From: Caryophanales bacterium UBA6768
GTDB taxonomy: Bacteria; Bacillota; Bacilli; Bacillales_D; Amphibacillaceae
DNA length: 9,632 nucleotides
Assembly (NCBI GenBank): GCA_002453315.1
Contig: DKGO01000220.1
Location: 1-9,632, forward strand
Direction of reading: 5' to 3'
The position numbers and the translations under genes were made by a program. Shown piece after piece: positions 5,862-9,632 of the stretch. Numbering within the stretch: position 1 is the stretch's first letter; every line of letters begins with the position of its first letter. Under the pieces are notes generated by a model that was not told the origin of the DNA, made no database searches, and saw nothing but the letters and a program-made list of their open reading frames with translations.

Positions 5862-5894
5862 ATGATGCAGTATGAAGACCCAAAGGAGAAAAAG

Positions 5895-6677
5895 ATGACA
5901 TTTAAAATTGTATTTCTAGATATTGATGGGACAATTTTACGGCAAGATCATACGTATTCACCGAAGACTAAAACTGCAATAGAACAACTACAAAACCAAC
6001 ATATTAAAGTCGTTTTAGCGACAGGACGTCCACTTCATGAATTAAACGAACTAGCAGAGCAATTAAATATCGATACATTAATAGGCTATAATGGAACATT
6101 TGCAAAATATAAGGGGAAAACGATATTTCAACAACCTATCGATCATTCTATTATTAAAAAACTAACAACCATCGCGGAAAATCAGCAAAATGAACTATTA
6201 CTGTATTCACAAAACAAAAATTTATTTTTACATAAGGATACGATAAAAAGGGAGAATTTTATCGAGCATTTTCAATTATTTCATAATGATGTATATGATA
6301 ATCGATTGAACGAATCAATATACGGAGCAACACTAATAAGTATTCAGCCAACCCCGATTTCATATTACCAAATCGATCAACGGATCCATTTCACACCCGT
6401 CAATGTTGAAGCGGTGAAGGGGAGTTATGATGTCATTTTAAACGAAGTGACGAAAGGGACTGCTGTTGAAAAAGTATTACATTTTTTTAACATTCAACCG
6501 CATGAGGCTATTGCTTTCGGTGATGGGATGAATGACAAAGAAATGCTTAAATTAGTTGGAGAAAGTTTTGCGATGGGGAATGCTGCACCATCTTTAGACA
6601 ACTATGCAAAATATCGGACAAAATCGGTGGAAGAAGACGGTGTTTATGAAGGATTAAAACAATTACATTTATTTTAA
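5895..6677 (+). CDS. Cof-type (subclass IIB) HAD phosphatase
   Basis: A 260-residue cytoplasmic hydrolase with all four HAD motifs: I, FLDIDGT (7-13, nucleophile D9 and acid/base D11); II, LATGRP (41-46, T43); III, K187 in TKGTAVEKV; IV, AFGDGMNDKEM (207-217, D210 and D214). The alpha/beta cap between motifs II and III places it in the Cof family, which removes phosphate from sugar phosphates, flavin precursors or nucleotides; the substrate cannot be read from sequence. It reminds me of B. subtilis YkrA. The ATG at 5895 has AAAGGAG (5882-5888) 6 nt upstream. The frame is open back to 5808 without an SD there, and the family starts just before motif I, so the shorter form is preferred. Confidence 0.9.
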   Translation: MTFKIVFLDIDGTILRQDHTYSPKTKTAIEQLQNQHIKVVLATGRPLHELNELAEQLNIDTLIGYNGTFAKYKGKTIFQQPIDHSIIKKLTTIAENQQNELLLYSQNKNLFLHKDTIKRENFIEHFQLFHNDVYDNRLNESIYGATLISIQPTPISYYQIDQRIHFTPVNVEAVKGSYDVILNEVTKGTAVEKVLHFFNIQPHEAIAFGDGMNDKEMLKLVGESFAMGNAAPSLDNYAKYRTKSVEEDGVYEGLKQLHLF

Positions 6678-6689
6678 ATAAAATATCTC

Positions 6690-6726
6690 GGCTTATCACC
6701 TTACCAAATATGGTGGACGATAAGCC
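6690..6726. terminator. Nested hairpin between convergent genes, possible bidirectional terminator
   Basis: GGCTTATC (6690-6697) pairs with GATAAGCC (6719-6726), and a smaller ACCA/TGGT hairpin (6703-6706, 6711-6714) sits in the loop. It lies between the HAD gene stop (6677) and the minus-strand small-gene stop (6737). Tails are weak: on the minus strand the stem is followed by GAGATATTTTATTT. Likely shared by both transcripts. Confidence 0.55.
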
Positions 6727-6736
6727 ATGAGAGCTA

Positions 6737-6919
6737 TTACTTAATTTGATTCTCAAATTGTTTTAATTGTTCTCTTTCTTCTGGTGACGCCTCTTTATAT
6801 GCTTCTTGTATTACTTCCCTAACTGCACCTTTTTCATGTTCCCTATCCGGAGATGAATCATCGATTTCTAAAAAATTTTGAAAAGCTTCTTGAGCACGTT
6901 CAAAGATACCTTTTTCCAT
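6737..6919 (-). CDS. Small acidic helical protein, probably DUF3813 family
   Basis: A 60-residue soluble protein, predicted helical, rich in Glu and Gln (EKGIFERAQEAF at 2-13; SPEEREQLKQFE at 45-56). The N-terminal IFERAQEA and C-terminal EEREQLKQFE layout resembles the small DUF3813 proteins of Bacillaceae as I remember them; no function is known. There is no signal peptide, membrane helix or cysteine. ATG at 6919 has GGAGGG (6931-6926) 6 nt upstream, and that SD lies inside the last codons of the preceding 48-residue ORF. The stop codon of that ORF (6922-6920) directly abuts this ATG, indicating translational coupling. Confidence 0.7.
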   Translation of the reverse strand: MEKGIFERAQEAFQNFLEIDDSSPDREHEKGAVREVIQEAYKEASPEEREQLKQFENQIK

Positions 6920-7066
6920 TTAAAACCCTCCTGTTGTATTATCTTTTGCATTTTGATCTTTGCGTTTAATATCCTTATAAAGTGATTTATTGTTATCTTC
7001 TATATCCTCGGCAGTTTTTTCAGAAGTAAAATGCTCCTGCTCTGATTCCCTAGTTTCTTTTTCCAA
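6920..7066 (-). CDS. Hypothetical 48-residue hydrophilic protein, TTG start, coupled to the next gene
   Basis: On the minus strand TTG at 7066-7064 opens a frame of 48 codons ending TAA at 6922-6920, immediately before the ATG of the next small gene. GGAGGG lies 11 nt upstream of the TTG (at 7083-7078), slightly far but the strongest SD there. An in-frame stop two codons before the TTG rules out a longer form, and no ATG occurs in frame. The product is highly charged (starts MEKETRESEQE, ends KDNTTGGF), without hydrophobic stretch, Cys or Trp, probably disordered. The final GGF codons double as the SD of the downstream gene. I do not recognise the family. The abutting stop/start, shared SD and good upstream SD make it likely to be real. 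Confidence 0.65.
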   Translation of the reverse strand: MEKETRESEQEHFTSEKTAEDIEDNNKSLYKDIKRKDQNAKDNTTGGF

Positions 7067-7109
7067 AATAGACTATTCCCTCCAGTCCCAAATAAATAAT
7101 TTTTCAAAC

Positions 7110-7139
7110 AAAAAAGCGGAATGAATTAAATCATTCCAC
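7110..7139 (-). terminator. Rho-independent terminator of yitU
   Basis: GGAATGA (7118-7124) pairs with TCATTCC (7131-7137) around a 6-nt loop, extended by a G-C pair (7116/7139). On the minus strand it is followed by TTTTTT (7115-7110). It lies 44 nt beyond the yitU stop and just ahead of the small two-gene unit, which therefore needs readthrough or its own promoter. Confidence 0.87.
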
Positions 7140-7182
7140 TGTAGTATGGCTATGAATATGCCATTATATTCTCAAATTTTCA

Positions 7183-8016
7183 TTAATTTGTAATTTTTGT
7201 TAAATTAAAATAATCAGTTAAAAACTGTGCTACCCCATGTTCCTCATTTGACAATGTTGTAAATTTAGCAATTGATTTCAGTTCAGGAATCCCATTTTCC
7301 ATTGCAACACCGATACCAGCGAAATCAATCATTTCTAAATCATTGCTACCATCACCAAACGCCATAATTCTATCCTTAGGGATGCCATATTCATCAGCTA
7401 CTCTTTTAATTGCCTTTGCCTTATTCATCTGTTTATTCATAATTTCTATAATATGGTATGGTTCGCCCCAGCTTCTTTGTGTAATCACATCCGCGTGGAC
7501 GTTATCTAATTGCTCAGTAATTTTATCAACCTGTTCAACATTTGGATAGAGTAACATTAATGTAGGATCCTCTGTTAAGTGTTCTTTTAATGTGCCAATT
7601 TTAAATGAATCATCATAATCGGTAATCCGATAAAAATCAATGATTCGTTGATCATATTGGTCAATTAGAACACTGTCATGGATGGCCGCCAAAATATTCT
7701 CAGATTGAAAGTGATAGCTCATATCGACAATATCTAATGCCGTGTCATGAAGTAAAGGTGTATGATGAATTCCCCAGCTTTTATTTCGAGGGTGATGCAT
7801 CACTGCCCCATTTGAATTAATTAAAGGAGTTGTTAATTCAAGCTCATGATAAAAATCAATGCTTACGCGGTTTGATCGTCCGGTGGCAATAACGACAATA
7901 TGTCCTTTCTCTATTAAATGACGAAGAACCGTTTTCGTTTCCGTTGTAATTTTTTTATCATCTGTTAAAACAGTGCCATCTAAATCGACAGCAATTAAAT
8001 ATTTTTGATTTCCCAA
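7183..8016 (-). CDS. yitU: Cof-type HAD phosphatase, YitU-like, TTG start
   Basis: A 277-residue cytoplasmic HAD subclass IIB hydrolase. Motif I is AVDLDGT (9-15, D11 and D13), motif II IATGRS (43-48, T46), motif III K199 in MNKAKAI, motif IV AFGDGSNDLEM (219-229, D222 and D226); the cap domain lies between II and III. The substrate is unknown, a phosphorylated small molecule being typical. The start codon is TTG (8016-8014): GGGGTGA (8028-8022) lies 5 nt upstream, and no in-frame ATG occurs before motif I. I call it yitU because it stands next to yitV and yitW homologues, as I recall from B. subtilis; the symbol rests on that synteny more than on family-specific residues. It is divergent from yitV and ends in its own terminator. 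Confidence 0.85.
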   Translation of the reverse strand: MGNQKYLIAVDLDGTVLTDDKKITTETKTVLRHLIEKGHIVVIATGRSNRVSIDFYHELELTTPLINSNGAVMHHPRNKSWGIHHTPLLHDTALDIVDMSYHFQSENILAAIHDSVLIDQYDQRIIDFYRITDYDDSFKIGTLKEHLTEDPTLMLLYPNVEQVDKITEQLDNVHADVITQRSWGEPYHIIEIMNKQMNKAKAIKRVADEYGIPKDRIMAFGDGSNDLEMIDFAGIGVAMENGIPELKSIAKFTTLSNEEHGVAQFLTDYFNLTKITN

Positions 8017-8036
8017 TCAATTCACCCCACATACTT

Positions 8037-8045
8037 AGTGTAGCA
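8037..8045 (-). promoter_or_regulatory. Candidate extended -10 of yitU
   Basis: On the minus strand TGC followed by TACACT (8045-8037) has the TGn extended -10 arrangement, about 20 nt upstream of the TTG start. No good -35 is visible at the right distance. The implied leader is short but would still contain the SD. Tentative. Confidence 0.3.
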
Positions 8046-8103
8046 AAAAATGACTCAATTAGCTAGGGGAGGAAATTTAAATAGACTTTCATTTTTAAAT
8101 TTA

Positions 8104-8132
8104 TTGCTATTGAATGGCTATTCACTCATAAT
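8104..8132 (+). promoter_or_regulatory. Candidate sigma-A promoter of yitV
   Basis: TTGCTA (8104-8109) and CATAAT (8127-8132) are separated by exactly 17 bp, matching the consensus 4/6 and 5/6. The predicted start near 8139 leaves a leader of about 28 nt containing the yitV SD. Confidence 0.55.
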
Positions 8133-8167
8133 GGAAAATAGGATTTATTTAAGAAAGGAATGAAACC

Positions 8168-8926
8168 ATGATCCATATCGTTGAACAAAAAGTTGATGAA
8201 ATACCTTATTTAATCGTTGAAAAGGCTGAACTAAAGGGTAAACCACGACCTACTGCTATTTATCTTCATGGCTTTAATGGAGAAAAAGATGCAAGCCTGA
8301 CAATTGCTTATCGAATTGCAACACAAAATATTAGAGTGATTTTGCCTGATGCTATGATGCATGGCGCACGTCAGGGTAATGTGACACAAGGGGAGAAAGA
8401 TTTGGCCTTTTGGGATATTGTCCTGCAAAATGTCAAAGAGATAGAAATTATCAAAAATGAACTTGAAAAACAAAAATTACTGGTTAATAATAAAATTGGT
8501 ATTGGTGGGACTAGTATGGGTGGAATTACGACGAGCGCCGTGATGACACAATATGATTGGATTGATGCGGCGGTTATTGTGATGGGTTCTCCTAACTTAA
8601 CTGATTATGCTAATCTATTAGTTGAAAATTTCAATAAAATGAATCAAGAACAAATCCCTGAAAAGGATAAAAAAAGAGTTGAAGCCGCCATAAAGCATTT
8701 TGACTTATCAAAAAATCCTTCTGCAATACAAAATGTTCCATTATTATTTTGGCATGGGGAAGACGATAACGTTGTCCCAATGAAATATGCGTTAAATTTT
8801 TACGAAACGAATAAAAACCTTGCGAATTCACAAATGAATTTTATTAAAGAAGCGGGAAGGACACACAATGTAAGTAGATTAGCGATGAATGAAACAGCAA
8901 AATGGTTTGCCAAATATTTGCTATAA
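8168..8926 (+). CDS. yitV: Alpha/beta-hydrolase fold esterase-like protein, YitV family
   Basis: A 252-residue soluble serine hydrolase. The oxyanion segment is YLHGFNG (32-38), the nucleophile elbow GGTSMGG (113-119, S116), the acid WHGEDDNVVP (195-204, D199 or D200) and the histidine GRTHNVS (230-236, H233). All three triad members are present in the usual order, so it should be active, probably as an esterase or short peptidase-like hydrolase of the dienelactone hydrolase/YitV branch; the substrate is unknown. There is no signal peptide, so it is cytoplasmic. ATG at 8168 has AAAGGAA (8154-8160) 7 nt upstream. It is divergent from yitU and followed by yitW after 116 bp, the arrangement I recall from B. 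subtilis. Confidence 0.88.
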   Translation: MIHIVEQKVDEIPYLIVEKAELKGKPRPTAIYLHGFNGEKDASLTIAYRIATQNIRVILPDAMMHGARQGNVTQGEKDLAFWDIVLQNVKEIEIIKNELEKQKLLVNNKIGIGGTSMGGITTSAVMTQYDWIDAAVIVMGSPNLTDYANLLVENFNKMNQEQIPEKDKKRVEAAIKHFDLSKNPSAIQNVPLLFWHGEDDNVVPMKYALNFYETNKNLANSQMNFIKEAGRTHNVSRLAMNETAKWFAKYLL

Positions 8927-8939
8927 AAGATCAGAAATG

Positions 8940-8974
8940 CTATTAAGATCAAATTGATAATAGTTTTCTATTTT
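8940..8974 (+). terminator. Weak AT-rich terminator after yitV
   Basis: CTATT (8940-8944) pairs with AATAG (8959-8963), enclosing ATCAA/TTGAT (8948-8952, 8954-8958), and the stem is followed by TTTTCTATTTT. The stem is AT-only apart from three or four G-C pairs and has a bulge, so readthrough into yitW is plausible. Confidence 0.4.
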
Positions 8975-8999
8975 AAACATTTTTAAAATCGGCTAAAAT
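8972..8999 (+). promoter_or_regulatory. Candidate promoter of yitW
   Basis: TTTAAA (8972-8977) and TAAAAT (8994-8999) are 16 bp apart (4/6 and 5/6 to consensus). An inverted repeat TAAAATAT (8994-9001) / ATATTTTA (9020-9027) starts in the -10 and ends at the first base of the SD AAGGAGG (9027-9033), so it could fold in the leader or bind a regulator. Confidence 0.4.
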
Positions 9000-9042
9000 A
9001 TGGTTAAATATAAGTAACGATATTTTAAGGAGGTTCATTTAA

Positions 9043-9354
9043 ATGGATGAAGCCGTAAAAGAAAATTTATTAGGTACATTGGAAAATGTAATTGATCCAG
9101 AACTTGGTATTGACATCGTTAATTTAGGTTTAGTATATGATGTTGATTTAGATGATAATGGACTTTGTACAGTGACGATGACATTAACGTCTATGGGATG
9201 CCCATTAGCCGGACATATAGAACAGGATATTCGTTATGCATTAGCAGATATTCCTAATATAAAAGAAATTGATGTAAATATCGTATGGGATCCACCATGG
9301 GGCAAAGATAAAATGTCCCGTTATGCGAAAATTGCATTAGGTATCCCTGATTAA
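9043..9354 (+). CDS. yitW: MIP18/DUF59 family Fe-S assembly protein, YitW
   Basis: A 103-residue single-domain MIP18 (DUF59) protein, in the group with SufT and PaaD. The signatures are IDPELGIDIVNLGLVYDV (17-34), the conserved cysteine C53 in TSMGCPLAG (49-57), and WDPPWGKDKMS (82-92). The family assists iron-sulfur cluster maturation in the cytoplasm; C53 is the conserved functional cysteine. That this protein does so here is by family. ATG at 9043 follows a near-perfect AAGGAGG (9027-9033) with 9 nt spacing. It lies after yitV, has a candidate promoter of its own, and is followed by a strong terminator. Confidence 0.92.
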   Translation: MDEAVKENLLGTLENVIDPELGIDIVNLGLVYDVDLDDNGLCTVTMTLTSMGCPLAGHIEQDIRYALADIPNIKEIDVNIVWDPPWGKDKMSRYAKIALGIPD

Positions 9355-9384
9355 TTTATTCATCGATGTCAAATAGTTATTATT

Positions 9385-9419
9385 AAAAGTTGATTCATAT
9401 TTAGTGGATCAACTTTTTT
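9385..9419 (+). terminator. Rho-independent terminator of yitW
   Basis: AAAAGTTGAT (9385-9394) pairs with ATCAACTTTT (9408-9417) around a 13-nt loop, and the T run extends to 9419. It lies about 30 nt after the yitW stop and separates it from moaE. Confidence 0.85.
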
Positions 9420-9441
9420 CAAAATAACAACATTTTGAAAA
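9416..9441. promoter_or_regulatory. 26-bp palindrome upstream of moaE
   Basis: TTTTCAAAAT (9416-9425) and ATTTTGAAAA (9432-9441) are perfect 10-bp inverted arms separated by 6 bp (AACAAC). It overlaps the tail of the yitW terminator and lies about 52 bp before the moaE start, where a promoter would be expected. A candidate operator for the moaE transcript, or less likely part of a compound terminator. Confidence 0.5.
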
Positions 9442-9493
9442 TGGTTAAGGAATACCGAATCTTCTTAAAATTTTGTCAGGAAAGGCAGTTATT

Positions 9494-9632
9494 ATGGAAG
9501 TGTATGTGAAAATTACACCAGATCAAATTCATATCAATGAATGTATTGAGAAAGTTACCCGACCAGAGGCTGGGGCAATTAGTACCTTTATCGGCATAGC
9601 CAGGGAATTTACCCGCAGAAAGCAAACAGTAT
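9494..9632 (+). CDS. moaE: Molybdopterin synthase catalytic (large) subunit MoaE, N-terminal part (cut by window end)
   Basis: The first 46 codons of a gene running off the window. After a short lead (MEVYVKITPDQIHINE) the segment EAGAISTFIGIAREFTRRKQTV (25-46) matches the conserved start of MoaE (GAxxTFxGxVREFTxGKxT). MoaE with MoaD converts precursor Z (cPMP) to molybdopterin in molybdenum cofactor synthesis. The catalytic lysines and C-terminal half lie outside the window. ATG at 9494 has GGAAAGG (9479-9485) 8 nt upstream. It follows a terminator and a palindrome, so it probably begins a new transcript; whether moaD or other moa/mob genes follow cannot be seen. Confidence 0.85.
   Translation, partial: MEVYVKITPDQIHINECIEKVTRPEAGAISTFIGIAREFTRRKQTV

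Noticed and set aside
5808..5894. Longer N terminus for the HAD phosphatase starting at 5808
   Set aside because: No SD at 5808, a -10-like TATAAT lies inside this stretch, and the ATG at 5895 has AAAGGAG and begins at the usual distance from motif I.
6547..6756. Minus-strand open frame of 69 codons under the end of the HAD phosphatase gene
   Set aside because: It lies antisense to a well-supported gene and the convergent hairpin, with no SD or recognisable motif.
7078..7110. Sigma-B-like promoter (GTTTGA-N14-GGGACT) for the small-protein unit
   Set aside because: Its start site would fall on the Shine-Dalgarno sequence itself, and the -10 match to GGGTAT is poor.
8981..8992. AAAATCGG shared with the inverted repeat at 5761-5768 as a common Fe-S gene regulatory motif
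   Set aside because: Only one short arm is shared, without the inverted partner, in AT-rich spacer DNA; chance is sufficient.

Overview
The window reads as chromosomal backbone of a low-GC Gram-positive bacterium in the Bacillaceae. The evidence is strongly AT-rich codon use, purine-rich Shine-Dalgarno sequences (AAGGAGG, GGAGGG) 5-9 nt ahead of most starts, compact T-tailed terminators, and a set of Bacillus-type genes (yisL, rocD, and a yitU-yitV-yitW cluster known from B. subtilis). An Oceanobacillus/Virgibacillus-like genus is possible, but the sequence does not settle it. No IS element, phage gene, CRISPR array, tRNA or rRNA was seen. No stretch over 300 bases lacks a gene; the largest gap is 3808-4027.

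Layout: the left edge holds the N-terminal third of a D-2-hydroxyacid dehydrogenase (minus). Next comes rocD, ornithine aminotransferase (minus), with a strong terminator. Divergent from rocD is yisL, a small four-helix membrane protein, followed by a terminator and a secreted, C-terminally anchored protein of the GH13 alpha-amylase fold. Facing it is a polytopic His-rich membrane protein resembling heme-copper oxidase subunit I or NnrS-type proteins (minus). Then come a stand-alone NifU/Nfu N-terminal domain protein (minus), a Cof-type HAD phosphatase (plus), and a two-gene unit of small soluble proteins (minus), of which the upstream 48-residue one starts at TTG and ends exactly at the next gene's ATG. 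The right part is yitU (HAD phosphatase, minus, TTG start), yitV (alpha/beta hydrolase, plus), yitW (MIP18/DUF59 Fe-S assembly family, plus) and the start of moaE (molybdopterin synthase large subunit, plus, cut by the window end).

The genes look like several short, mostly monocistronic units rather than one pathway. Two separate genes (the Nfu_N protein and yitW) belong to families linked to Fe-S cluster maturation, and moaE belongs to molybdenum cofactor synthesis, so cofactor assembly is a loose theme.

The most notable item is the GH13 protein at 2305-3807. All three catalytic positions of the family are replaced (nucleophile Asp to His, acid/base Glu to Asn, transition-state Asp to Asn) although the fold-defining segments, signal peptide and membrane anchor are intact. 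It looks like a maintained cell-surface pseudoenzyme. Several near-perfect palindromes lie in promoter regions (rocD/yisL, the Nfu_N gene, moaE, the His-rich membrane protein) and are candidate operators for unidentified regulators.
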